From assembly GCA_003136555.1 (NCBI GenBank), contig PLEW01000226.1, positions 2,232-46,797 on the forward strand: a stretch of DNA of 44,566 bases, in the 5' to 3' direction. Under the pieces are notes generated by a model. It was not told where the DNA came from and made no database searches. It saw only the letters and a list, made by a program, of their open reading frames with translations. The DNA comes from Planctomycetota bacterium (GTDB lineage Bacteria > Planctomycetota > UBA11346). Made by a program: the position numbers and the translations under genes. Positions 21,212 to 30,494 of the stretch are shown here, one piece after another. Every line of letters starts with the position of its first letter. Position 1 is the stretch's first letter.

Positions 21212-21242
21212 GCCCGGCGCAGCGCGATGCGCTGCGCCGGGC
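21212..21242. terminator. Second perfect 14-bp stem hairpin in the same convergent intergenic gap
   Basis: gcccggcgcagcgc-gat-gcgctgcgccgggc, just before the minus-strand HtrA stop at 21251. Confidence 0.55.
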
Positions 21243-21250
21243 GTGCGCGG

Positions 21251-22741
21251 TCACTTGGGCGCGTGGACGACCATGAAGAGGATGCCCTCCTTGGTCCACA
21301 TGCGCAGCACCACCGTGCCCTCGCTCTCGCCGATCGCCGCCACCGCCTCACTGGCCGAGGCGACCGGCTTGCGATTGACCTCCATGATCACCTCGCCCGG
21401 CTTGAGGCCGGCATTCTCGGCCCGTGAACCAGGCACGACCTCGGTGATCAGGGCGCCCTGGATCTGCCCGGGGACGGCGAAGTGCTCGCGTGCCGGCACA
21501 TCGAGATCGCTCAAGGCGACCCCGAGCCTGGCACGTCCCGCCTGGTGGGCGTGGGCGGAGCCGTCATGGTCGGCGGGCTCGCCCTTGGCGAGGGACAGCT
21601 CCTGCAGCGTGACCGAGACGTTCAGCGGCTTGCCATCGCGCATCACATTCAGCGCGACGGTGGTGCCTGGAGTGGTCTGCGAGGCGAGCAGGCGCAGCTG
21701 GCGGGCATCGCCGATGTGGATGCTGTTGAAGGCGGTCACCACATCGCCGGACTTGATGCCGGCCTTTGCCGACGGTCCATCGACGACCACGTCGCCGACC
21801 AGGGCGCCATCCTCGGAGGGCAGGGAGAAGGCCTTGGCGATGTCGGCGGTGACCGGCTGGATCTTCAGCCCGAGGAAGCCGCGCACCACCTTGCCCTTGG
21901 CCACCAGGCTCTCCATGACGTTGCGTGCGAGGTTGATCGGAACGGCGAAGCCGATGCCGAGATTGCCGCCGCTGGGGCTCAGGATGGCGGTATTGATGCC
22001 GATGAGCTTGCCGCTGGCATCGACCAGGGCGCCGCCGGAATTGCCGGGATTGATCGAGGCATCGGTCTGGAGGAAGTCCTCGTAGTCGGCCAGGCCGACG
22101 CCGCGTCCGCGGGCGCTGATGATGCCCATGGTCACGGTCTGGCCGATGTTGAAGGGATTGCCGATGGCCAGGACGAGATCGCCGACCTCGGCCTTGGCGC
22201 TGTCGCCGAGGGTGATGGCGGGCAGCGGATGGCCGACGCTGATGCGCAGCACTGCGATGTCGGTCTTGGGATCGGTGCCGATGACCTTGGCTTCATACTG
22301 CTCGTTGCCGCTGGAGAGGGCGACCTTCAGCTCGTCGGCCTCGGCGACCACGTGGTTGTTGGTCAGGATGATGCCATCGGCGCTGACGATGACGCCCGAG
22401 CCCAGCCCCTGCTCCTTGAGATCGCGCTCCTGGCCTGCGCCTCCCCCGCCTCCCCCGCCTGCTTGCGGGTCGATGCCGAAGTAGCGGCGCATCGACGGAT
22501 CGTCGAAGCCGGGGGGCAGCTGGGTGGCCTGATGCTTGACCGTCTTGCTGGTGAAGATGGTGACCACGCTGGGCGCGACCTGCTTGACCACCGGGGCGAA
22601 GCTGAGCAGGGGGGCGGCCAGATCGGCGGCGACCATGCTCGCCTGGGCGCCTGCCCACAGGGCCAGCGCCAGGACGGCGACCAGCCAGCGTGCGCGCCGG
22701 GCGGGACGGAGGAGGGAAGGGGATGGCGGTCGCTGGGACAT
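21251..22741 (-). CDS. HtrA/Deg-family periplasmic serine protease with two PDZ domains
   Basis: Catalytic triad motifs TNNHVV, KTDIAVL and NPGNSGGALVD; two PDZ-like regions; signal sequence RARWLVAVLALALWAGAQA. Confidence 0.93.
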   Translation of the reverse strand: MSQRPPSPSLLRPARRARWLVAVLALALWAGAQASMVAADLAAPLLSFAPVVKQVAPSVVTIFTSKTVKHQATQLPPGFDDPSMRRYFGIDPQAGGGGGGGAGQERDLKEQGLGSGVIVSADGIILTNNHVVAEADELKVALSSGNEQYEAKVIGTDPKTDIAVLRISVGHPLPAITLGDSAKAEVGDLVLAIGNPFNIGQTVTMGIISARGRGVGLADYEDFLQTDASINPGNSGGALVDASGKLIGINTAILSPSGGNLGIGFAVPINLARNVMESLVAKGKVVRGFLGLKIQPVTADIAKAFSLPSEDGALVGDVVVDGPSAKAGIKSGDVVTAFNSIHIGDARQLRLLASQTTPGTTVALNVMRDGKPLNVSVTLQELSLAKGEPADHDGSAHAHQAGRARLGVALSDLDVPAREHFAVPGQIQGALITEVVPGSRAENAGLKPGEVIMEVNRKPVASASEAVAAIGESEGTVVLRMWTKEGILFMVVHAPK

Positions 22742-23320
22742 GGGATACCTCGCAGAGGGAATGCGTTTCAGGAGTGAATGGCAGGGGGAGGATGTGTGCA
22801 CGGGCATACGGGTGCTGTGGCAGGTGGCCAGGCGATCGACCATCCGATCGCGCGTCGCACCAGCAGCAGCTGCTATCGGACAAGACGCATGCCGTGGCAT
22901 GAACTTTCGCACGCGGCTTCTCAGCTGTTCGGGTTTGCCTTGTTCGGGGTGCGGGCGTCGGTGGCCAGGGCGGCACCAGGACGGCGTTCCGCCGCGCCGT
23001 TACTGTCCACGAATGGATATGAACATGGTGGCTGTGCATGCGCCGTTGGCCGCGGATCTGCTCGCCGCGCCCGTCGGCCGCCAGGCAGCCATGCATCGGG
23101 TGGGGGAAGGCAGCGGCCGCCCGGCGGTCCGGGCAGTGTGGCTGCGTGCGCGCTCTGCCATCTGCCAGGACGCCTCCCGGCGGCGTATCTGTCAGCGTTC
23201 CGTCGAGCGCGCGGGCGGGCGGCGGCCTGAACCTGCTGAAGGTATGCAACTGCCATGGCAGCAGCATGTTGAAGAACGCCCCGTGAGGGCCAGGTAGGCC
23301 CGGTCAACGAGCTGGAACGA

Positions 23321-23347
23321 GAAAAGTATAGTATAAACGCTATAAAT
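23321..23347. promoter_or_regulatory. AT-rich putative promoter/operator upstream of the GH99-like gene
   Basis: gaaaagtatagtataaacgctataaat; contains inverted repeat TATAG-N8-CTATA and shares a TATAGTATA core with the other two AT-rich sites. Confidence 0.4.
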
Positions 23348-23470
23348 CCTACCGCCCGGCGCCCCGGCCGCGGCACCCCGCGGACCGCGGTCCTGCGCTG
23401 GTGACGGTGGCGAAGCGCCGGATGATGCAGGCCGCGTGCATCCCTTCTGCAGACTGATTGAGGTGGGCCG

Positions 23471-24850
23471 ATGCTGATGGCTGAGCAGTCCTTCCTGCGC
23501 CGGTGCCGGATGCTGGCGGCCATGCGTGCGGTCCTGGTGCTGGCGGCTGTTGCGCTGGCGGCGGAGCTGACGCCGTGCGCCGGCCAGGCGGGCGAGGCGC
23601 CCAGCCGCGACCAGGTCATCATCGAGACCATGCACCCCTATGCCGGCGAATCGCTCCCTGGCATCGATGCCAGCACCATGGCCGGCAAGGTGATGTGCGG
23701 CTACCAGGGCTGGTTCGCCGCCGAGGGCGATGGCCTGGGACGGGGCTGGTACCACTGGCATGGCAAGGACGGCTTCAAGCCCGGGAGCTGCTGCATCGAC
23801 CTGTGGCCCGATGTCAGCGAGCTCGATCCAGATGAGCGCTACGCCACGCCGTTCCATCTCGCTGACGGGAGAGCCGCCGAGGTCTACAGCGCCTTCAACG
23901 CCAAGACCGTGATCCGGCACTTCTCCTGGATGCGCACCTATGGCATTGATGGGGTGTTCGTGCAGCGCTTCGCCGGCGAGGTCATCCATCCCGCCGGCCT
24001 GCGCCAATTCACCACCGTGCTCGACCATTGCCGCGAAGGCGCCAATCGCAACGGGCGGGTCTATGCGGTGATGTACGACCTCTCGGGCATCGGCCCCGGC
24101 GACATGGAGAAGGTCAAGGCCGATTGGTCGCTCCTGGTGGAGCGCATGCACATCACCAGCGACAAGGCCTACCTCCATGATCAGGGTCGGCCGGTGGTGG
24201 CGGTGTGGGGAGTGGGCTTCAACGATGGCCGCCGCTATACCCTCGCCGAGTGCCAGGACCTGGTGGCTTTCCTCAAGCGCACACCCGCCGGCGGGTGCAC
24301 GGTGATGCTCGGCGTGCCGACTTGGTGGCGGACGCTGAACCGCGACAGCGTGCCGGACAAGGCCCTGCATGACGTCGTGCTGGCGGCCGACATCGTCAGT
24401 CCGTGGGCGGTCGGCCGCTGCGACAGCCCGGAGTCGGCGGCGCGCCTGGCCAAGGAGGCCTGGGTCGGCGATGTGGCCTGGTGCGCCGAGCACCGCAAAG
24501 CCTTCCTGCCGGTGGTCTTCCCCGGCTTCAGCTGGCACAACCTGCGCGGCGATGCGCGCAGCGACGCGGTGCCGCGCCTGCAGGGGCGCTTCCTGTGGTC
24601 GCAGTACGTCGCGGCCAAGCGCAGCGGTGCGACGATGGTCTACCAGGCGATGTTCGACGAGATGGATGAGGGCACGGCGATCTTCAAATGCACCGCCAAC
24701 CCGCCGGTCGGCGCCTCGACCTTCCTCACCAACGAGGGACTGGCGAGCGACCATTACCTCAAGCTGGTGGGGGCTGCCTCGAGGATGATCCGCGGCGAGC
24801 TGCCGCTGAGCGATGCGATGCCGCTAGTGGACGGCCAGCCGCGTCCCTGA
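23471..24850 (+). CDS. Secreted GH99/GH71-like glycoside hydrolase domain protein
   Basis: Signal sequence; VMCGYQGWFAAEGDGLGRGWYHWHGKDGFKPGSCCIDLWPDVSELDPDERY...VIRHFSWMRTYGIDGVFVQRF is typical of xylosidase/arabinosidase-annotated GH99-like proteins. Confidence 0.85.
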   Translation: MLMAEQSFLRRCRMLAAMRAVLVLAAVALAAELTPCAGQAGEAPSRDQVIIETMHPYAGESLPGIDASTMAGKVMCGYQGWFAAEGDGLGRGWYHWHGKDGFKPGSCCIDLWPDVSELDPDERYATPFHLADGRAAEVYSAFNAKTVIRHFSWMRTYGIDGVFVQRFAGEVIHPAGLRQFTTVLDHCREGANRNGRVYAVMYDLSGIGPGDMEKVKADWSLLVERMHITSDKAYLHDQGRPVVAVWGVGFNDGRRYTLAECQDLVAFLKRTPAGGCTVMLGVPTWWRTLNRDSVPDKALHDVVLAADIVSPWAVGRCDSPESAARLAKEAWVGDVAWCAEHRKAFLPVVFPGFSWHNLRGDARSDAVPRLQGRFLWSQYVAAKRSGATMVYQAMFDEMDEGTAIFKCTANPPVGASTFLTNEGLASDHYLKLVGAASRMIRGELPLSDAMPLVDGQPRP

Positions 24851-24872
24851 CGGCCGAGCGCAGGGTCGGCAA

Positions 24873-24908
24873 ACCACCACCCCCGACCTTGCGGCCGGGG
24901 GTGGTGGT
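24873..24908. terminator. 13-bp stem GC-rich hairpin shared by the GH99-like gene (+) and rnpB (-)
   Basis: accaccacccccg-accttgcggc-cgggggtggtggt; sits directly between the CDS stop at 24850 and the 3' end of rnpB. Confidence 0.65.
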
Positions 24909-24913
24909 GTGTG

Positions 24914-25275
24914 CAAAGGCCGCCGATAAGCCGGGTCCTGTCGAGGACGGCCATTTCTCTCGGAGCCAGCGTTGACACTGGCACTCATGCACCCTACTCG
25001 CGGCTCGGACGGTGCGGGCAGCACCTCGTCGCGGTCTGGGCTTGCTCCCAGTGGGGTTTGCAATGCCTCCTGCCTCACGGCCGGAGCGGTGGGCTCTTAC
25101 CCCACCTTTTCACCCTTACCGACGCCGGTTGCCCGGCGCAGGCGGTTCGCTTTCTGTTGTACTGTCCCTATCCCCTTGCCACTGGAGACGGCTGGAGTTA
25201 CCAGCCACTGTGCCCTGTGGAGCCCGGACTTTCCTCGGCCGGCTTGCGCCGGACGCGGCCGTCTGGCGGCGAACG
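24914..25275 (-). ncRNA. rnpB: RNase P RNA, bacterial class A
   Basis: Reverse complement carries GAGGAAAGTCCGGGCTCCACAGGGC, GTACAACAGAAAGCGAACCGCC, GGTAAGGGTGAAAAGGTGGGGTAAGAGCCCACC and ACAGGACCCGGCTTATCGGCGG; P1 arms GCCGCC/GGCGGC. Confidence 0.95.
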
Positions 25276-25383
25276 GGCAGAATACCCCGGGGCACCGCCT
25301 GCGCCACTGGCGATTCGGTCCCGGGTGCTTCCTTCGTGCCTGGGCGCGCAGAGGATGCCGCCATGCCGGAGCGACCCGCCACC

Positions 25384-25803
25384 ATGCGCCTGCTGGGGAT
25401 CGACTACGGCCGGGTGCGCATCGGCATCGCGGTCAGCGATGGGCTGGGCATCAGCACCAGGCCGCTCGGATTCATCCCCCGCACCAGCGACCAGCAGGCC
25501 GCCCAGGTGGTGGCCGAGCTGGCGCGCCGGGAGCGGGTGGAGGCCCTGGTCATCGGCCTGCCGCTGCATGCCAATGGCGAGGCCGGCAGCAATGTGCGCT
25601 GGGTGCGCGACTTCCTCAGTGAGCTCGGCAAGGTGTGCACGTTGCCGGTGCATCAGGTCGATGAGCGCTACAGCAGCAGCGAGGCCGAGGAGGCGCTCAG
25701 GCAGGAGGGGCGTTGGCCGGCATCCAAGGGCCAGGTCGATGCGAAATCCGCCGCCATCCTGCTGCGACGCTTCATCGATGGCGAGGATGCGCCGGCCGGC
25801 TAG
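25384..25803 (+). CDS. ruvX: Holliday junction resolvase-like RuvX/YqgF (alternative start at 25363)
   Basis: MRLLGIDYGRVRIGIAVSDGLGISTRPLGFI...VEALVIGLPLHANGEAGSNVRWVRDF...VHQVDERYSSSEAEEAL...KSAAILLRRFID. Confidence 0.92.
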   Translation: MRLLGIDYGRVRIGIAVSDGLGISTRPLGFIPRTSDQQAAQVVAELARRERVEALVIGLPLHANGEAGSNVRWVRDFLSELGKVCTLPVHQVDERYSSSEAEEALRQEGRWPASKGQVDAKSAAILLRRFIDGEDAPAG

Positions 25804-27872
25804 GGCAGGTTGCGCGGATTGACGATGCGCAGCAGGCGGGTGAGCAGGTCGCGTTCCTGCTGCGCCCTGCGGTGCAGCTCGATGGCGTGGCCCGCCTGGT
25901 GGTCGGCGGCCTGATCGAGGAGATGGACCAGCTGTCCGCGGCGGTTGAGATCGGCAGGTGCCAGGCGGACCGCCACCTGCATCTCCTCGATGGCCTGGGT
26001 GTAGATGCCGCTGCCGGCGAGATCCTGGGCGACCAGTGCATGCGCCGGCCCGCTGAGCGCCCAGCGTCCGACCAGGTGCTGGCTGGCAGCCAGCCGCTCG
26101 CTGCCAGGGGGGCTGAGGGCGACGGAGGCGATGGCCAGTTCATAGCAGGCCGGCCAGGTCTCGGCGATGGTGTCGAGCTGCGCGGTGGCCAGGGCGATCA
26201 CGGCCGCGCCGGCGGTGCGATCGGAGTCCGGCGCCGGCGGCGAGCCGAGACGGTCCTGCAGCTCGGCGAGCGGGGCGCTGGCATCCCGCCCTGCGGCCAC
26301 CGCGGCGCGGCAATCGGCGGCCAGCGCGCTGATGACGTCGCCCTGTCCCAGCTGCAGGGCGCGCTGCATGCCGAAGCTCAGGGCGATGAGCAGGGCGGCG
26401 GCCGCCAGGGTGACGCTCAGCAGCCTGGGCCTGCTGAGCGTCCACCAGCGTGCCGGGCCGCCGGCCATGCAGCAGGCGATCGTCAGCGTACCCCATAGCC
26501 CGGGGCTGTGCAGATCGAAGTCGATCAGGCAATGGAGGGCGAATGCCCCCAGGGCGATGCGCCAGGCCCAGGGTGGTGGCAGCGGCAGGCGCGCAGCCAG
26601 GGCCACGACGCCGACAGCGATCCCGGCGAGGGTGATGACCCAGGCCATCCAGCCGGCATCGCTGCGCGCGCCGTCCCACCAGGAGAGGTTGCTCTCGAGC
26701 ATGCCGACAGCGCAGAGGAAGGGGATGATCACCACCAGCGGCAGGGCGGCGGTCAGCGGGCGTAGGCCCGCCTCCTCCTCCAGGCGCTCATCAGGCGCCA
26801 GGCGCACAGAACGCACCAGCAGGACGAACAGGATGAGCAGCGCGAGCGCGGCGCACAGACCGCCATCGCTCCATGCCTCGAGCAGTTCGCAGTGCACATA
26901 GCGGCTCGGCTCGGCCCAGATCGGCATGGCGCGCGCCGATTGGTAAGCGAAGCCGCCCAGCCCATGGCCGAGCAGCGGAGCCTCCCCGATCAGGGTGAGG
27001 GCGCCCTGCCAATAGCCCAGGCGGACGTCGGTGCTTGCGAAAAGGCTGGAGCGCAGGTGGGCGGAGGCGAGCCCGGCGCCCAGCGCGAGCGCGCCCAGCG
27101 CCAGCCAGCGGCTCCGGCCCCGCAGCGCCCCGAGCGCCACCGCCGCTCCGGCGAGCACCAGGGCGGCGCAGGCGCCCTTGGAGGCGGTCGCGCCAGCGGC
27201 GGCCAGGCCAGCCACGGCGACCAGCGCGGCGAGCGCGCGGCTCGGCCAGCGGGCGCCGGGGCGCACCAGCGCCGCCAGCAGCGGCGGCAGGCTCAGGAGC
27301 AGATAGGCGGCGAGGGCGTTGGCGAGGGTGAAGGTGCCGAATACCCGGCCGTTGGCCAGCCGTTCGGCCAGATCGCTATGGCTGTTCTCGAGCCGCACCA
27401 GCTGCGCATCGCCAGCTGCCAGCGCTGCACGCATGCCCGGCAGCACCCAGGCCTGCTGCAGGAAGGCGATCAGCGCCTCGAGCGCCAAGCCGGCGATGAA
27501 CGCGCCCCACGCCAGGTGCAGGCGTCCCGGCAGCACCTGCATGAGATAGAGCGCCAGGACCAGGTCGATGCCCAACATGCCCCACAGGCCCCACGCGGAC
27601 GATGGCATGGGGGCCTGGCAGGCGGCAGGTAGGAGCGCCAGCCACAAGACGAGGGCGGCGATGCCGGCCGCGCTCCAGCGCCAGCTGGTGCGCCAGCCCA
27701 GCCATGCCTCGAGCACCAGGCTGAGGCCGGCGATGGCCACCAGCCATTGGTAGGCGAGGCTGTCCCAGGCGGTGCCGTCGCCGCTCCAGATCAGCGGCCG
27801 CAGGGTGATCAGGGCCACCACCAGTGCATCATGGGTGCGTTCCAGCCGGGAGCGCCCCTGCGCTTCAGCCAT
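25800..27872 (-). CDS. O-antigen ligase/polymerase-like multi-pass membrane protein
   Basis: Many transmembrane segments; LTLIGEAPLLGHGLGGFAYQSARAMPIWAEPSRYVHCELLEAWSDGGLCAALALL is characteristic of the Wzy_C/O-antigen ligase family; TPR-like C-terminus. Confidence 0.82.
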   Translation of the reverse strand: MAEAQGRSRLERTHDALVVALITLRPLIWSGDGTAWDSLAYQWLVAIAGLSLVLEAWLGWRTSWRWSAAGIAALVLWLALLPAACQAPMPSSAWGLWGMLGIDLVLALYLMQVLPGRLHLAWGAFIAGLALEALIAFLQQAWVLPGMRAALAAGDAQLVRLENSHSDLAERLANGRVFGTFTLANALAAYLLLSLPPLLAALVRPGARWPSRALAALVAVAGLAAAGATASKGACAALVLAGAAVALGALRGRSRWLALGALALGAGLASAHLRSSLFASTDVRLGYWQGALTLIGEAPLLGHGLGGFAYQSARAMPIWAEPSRYVHCELLEAWSDGGLCAALALLILFVLLVRSVRLAPDERLEEEAGLRPLTAALPLVVIIPFLCAVGMLESNLSWWDGARSDAGWMAWVITLAGIAVGVVALAARLPLPPPWAWRIALGAFALHCLIDFDLHSPGLWGTLTIACCMAGGPARWWTLSRPRLLSVTLAAAALLIALSFGMQRALQLGQGDVISALAADCRAAVAAGRDASAPLAELQDRLGSPPAPDSDRTAGAAVIALATAQLDTIAETWPACYELAIASVALSPPGSERLAASQHLVGRWALSGPAHALVAQDLAGSGIYTQAIEEMQVAVRLAPADLNRRGQLVHLLDQAADHQAGHAIELHRRAQQERDLLTRLLRIVNPRNLP

Positions 27873-28932
27873 GGTGGTCTCGCGTGGTCTCGAGGAAGAC
27901 GACGACCACGAAGATGGCGAGCGACTGGGCGATCACCACCATGCCCGTCAGCAGGCTCTCGGTGCGCAGCTGCAGCGCCCCGGCGGCGAGCGCGACCTGC
28001 AGCAGGATGGCGGTGAGCAGGCTGCGCCGCGGCGTCAGTCCGAGGCGCCGCAGGCGATGGCTGATGTGGTTGCGATCGCCCTGCATGATCGGCTGGTGGC
28101 GGGCGAGGCGCTTGACCACCACGGTCGCGGTATCGAAGAGCGGCAGGGCGGTGATCAGCACCGGGGAGAGGATCGCCAGCGGGCTGCCGCTCTCCCCGCT
28201 CGGCCAGAAGGTCACCGACAGCGTTCCGGCGCCGATCAGGAAGCCGAGCGGCAGGGAGCCGGCATCGCCCATGTAGATGCGCGCCGGCGGCAGGTTCCAG
28301 GCCAGGAAGCCGATCAGGCCGGCGATCAGCACCAGGCACCAGCGGGCGAATTCCAGATCCCCGGACATGATGCCGCCGCTGAAGAGGACCAGGGCGCTGA
28401 CGCAGGCGACGCTGGCGCACAGCCCGTCGGCATGGTCGAGGAGATTGTAGGCGTTCGAGACCAGCACCAGCCAGGCCCAGGCCGCGCCGTAATACAGCGG
28501 AGGATATTGGCGCAGGGAATCGATGCCCAGGCCGGCCGCGGGCACCACTGCGGCGGCGATCAGCGCCTGGGCAGCAAGCTTGACCCACGGCCTGAGCGGT
28601 CGCAGGTCATCGTACCAGCCGACCGCCAGAAGCGCCAAGGCGCCGAGATAGATCGGCAGCAGGCTGCCATGGTCCGGGCTGCCGCCTTCCAGCGGCACGT
28701 TGGTGATCAGCGGCTGGTCATGGATCACCACCAGGCCGATGATGATCGCCACGGTCATCGCCAGGCCGCCACCGTAGGGGACGGCGGCGACCTGCTGCTT
28801 GTGCGCTTCGCCGCCGGGACGGTCGAGGAACTGGAGCTTGCCGGCCACCCACATCGCCACGCGGGTGGATACCAGGCTTACACCCAACGTCACCCCAGCC
28901 GGCCACAGCAGTTCTTCGATCATCGCGGCCAT
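27865..28932 (-). CDS. Undecaprenyl-phosphate sugar-1-phosphate transferase, WecA/MraY family
   Basis: Motifs GGGLAM, GWYDDLRPL, NAYNLLDHADGLCASV, RIYMGDAGSLPLGFLIG and RNHISHRLRRLG. Confidence 0.88.
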   Translation of the reverse strand: MAAMIEELLWPAGVTLGVSLVSTRVAMWVAGKLQFLDRPGGEAHKQQVAAVPYGGGLAMTVAIIIGLVVIHDQPLITNVPLEGGSPDHGSLLPIYLGALALLAVGWYDDLRPLRPWVKLAAQALIAAAVVPAAGLGIDSLRQYPPLYYGAAWAWLVLVSNAYNLLDHADGLCASVACVSALVLFSGGIMSGDLEFARWCLVLIAGLIGFLAWNLPPARIYMGDAGSLPLGFLIGAGTLSVTFWPSGESGSPLAILSPVLITALPLFDTATVVVKRLARHQPIMQGDRNHISHRLRRLGLTPRRSLLTAILLQVALAAGALQLRTESLLTGMVVIAQSLAIFVVVVFLETTRDHHG

Positions 28933-29075
28933 GATGCATCCAGGCGGAACAATGCCAGCCGATCACCGCATCCTGTCGGCAGGCCCGCCAGGGCCCATGG
29001 CCCTCGATTTTTCCCCCCCGGCACCGAGGCTGGCGCAGGCCACCAGAGTGCATCGCCGATGCATGGAGGAGATGG

Positions 29076-30311
29076 ATGATCGCCCGCATCCTGGCGATCG
29101 GCGATGAGCTCACGCTCGGACGCACGGTCGACACCAATTCCAGCCACATCAGCCGCTTCCTCACCGACCGAGGCCTGCACGTCGAGCGCATCCAGGTGGT
29201 CGGCGACGGCCAGGAGGGCATTGAGCAGGCGCTCGCGAGCGCGGCCGAGGGGGCGGACCTGGTGGTGGTCAGCGGCGGCCTCGGACCGACCGACGATGAT
29301 CGCACCCGCTATGCGCTCTCCGCGGTCGCTGGCGCCGCCCTCGGGCTGCGGCCGCGGGCGTGGCAGCAGGTGCGCCGCTGGTTCACCCGGCTGCGCCCCG
29401 GCTTCGAGATCCCGGAGAGCAATAGGAGGCAGGCGCTGCTCCCGCGCGGGTCGCACATCCTGGACAACGACCGGGGAACCGCCCCCGGCATACTGATGCG
29501 CATCGCCGGCTGTCCGGTCGCCTGCCTGCCCGGCGTGCCGCATGAGATGGTGGCCATGCTCGAGCGGCTGGGCGCGCGCCTGCCTCGCCTGGTACCTGGC
29601 CTGCGGCCGCCGACCATCGCCGAGCTGTGGTTCGCCGGGATCGGCGAATCGACCGCCCAGGAGCTGATCGGCGATCTGCTGACCGAGCACCGGCCCCAGG
29701 TCGGGATCACCGTCAGCGACCTCGGGCACATCACCCTGCGCATCGTCGGCACGGCGACGGAGGTCGCCGCCCGCCGAACGGCGTTGCGCCGCTGCATCGC
29801 TCCCTACCTGCTGCCCAAGCCCGGCATCGCCACCAGCCTGGTGGATCGCCTGGCCCGGCGGGGATGGAGCATCAGCGCCGCTGAGAGCTGCACCTGCGGG
29901 CAGGTGGCCGCGCAGCTCGGGGCGGTGCCAGGAGCGTCGCGGGTGCTGCGCCAATCCCTGGTGGCCTACCATCCCGAGGCCAAGCGCCGGCTGCTGGGGG
30001 TATCGGCTGCCCTGGTGCGACGGCATGGCATCGTCAGCGAGGCAGTAGCCCGGCAGATGGCCATCGGCGCGCGCCGCTGGTCGTCCGCCGATGTGGCGGT
30101 GGCGACCACCGGTGTGGCCGGACCTGGCGGCTCGACCCCCGGCCGCCCGGTCGGCACGGTCTGCCTCGCGGTCGCCGTCCGCCACGGGGTGGTGACCAGG
30201 ACGATCCAGGTCTCGGGCAGCCGCGAGCGCATCCAGCGTCGCGCCGCGGGATATGCCCTGCTGATGGCCTGGGAGGTGGCCAGTGGCCGCCTCGCACCAG
30301 GCCGGGCCTGA
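29076..30311 (+). CDS. cinA: CinA-family competence/damage-inducible protein / nicotinamide-nucleotide amidohydrolase
   Basis: ILAIGDELTLGRTVDTNSSHISRFL, VSGGLGPTDDDRTR, PGVPHEM; C-terminal AAESCTCGQVAAQL...ATTGVAGPGGSTPGRPVGTVCLAVA. Confidence 0.92.
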   Translation: MIARILAIGDELTLGRTVDTNSSHISRFLTDRGLHVERIQVVGDGQEGIEQALASAAEGADLVVVSGGLGPTDDDRTRYALSAVAGAALGLRPRAWQQVRRWFTRLRPGFEIPESNRRQALLPRGSHILDNDRGTAPGILMRIAGCPVACLPGVPHEMVAMLERLGARLPRLVPGLRPPTIAELWFAGIGESTAQELIGDLLTEHRPQVGITVSDLGHITLRIVGTATEVAARRTALRRCIAPYLLPKPGIATSLVDRLARRGWSISAAESCTCGQVAAQLGAVPGASRVLRQSLVAYHPEAKRRLLGVSAALVRRHGIVSEAVARQMAIGARRWSSADVAVATTGVAGPGGSTPGRPVGTVCLAVAVRHGVVTRTIQVSGSRERIQRRAAGYALLMAWEVASGRLAPGRA

Positions 30312-30494
30312 CTATCGTCATCGCGGGCATCGATATGATGCAATCGTCGCATGCGAGGGGCCCTGAAGCGCTTCGATCGGCATGTCCACGCGTGTTGAGC
30401 CATCGAACAGGGGATGGATCAGGCCTGCGCTGGCAATGCCATCGGTGTCAGGTATCCTTCGCTGCAGCCTTGACTCACGGTGCGGATAACTCCT

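Noticed and set aside
22437-22470. gcctcccccgcctcccccgcctgc repeat as a regulatory element
   Set aside because: It encodes the Gly-rich linker (AGGGGGGGAG) of the HtrA protease in frame.
23192-24754. 520-aa minus-strand ORF
   Set aside because: Antisense to the GH99-like gene; composition is shadow-like and there is no recognisable domain.
24911-25822. Plus- and minus-strand ORFs over 24.8-25.6 kb (e.g. 24911..25822, 24972..25622)
   Set aside because: They run through rnpB and out-of-frame ruvX; the RNA gene explains the region.
28920-30185. 421-aa minus-strand ORF
   Set aside because: Antisense to cinA with no domain signal.
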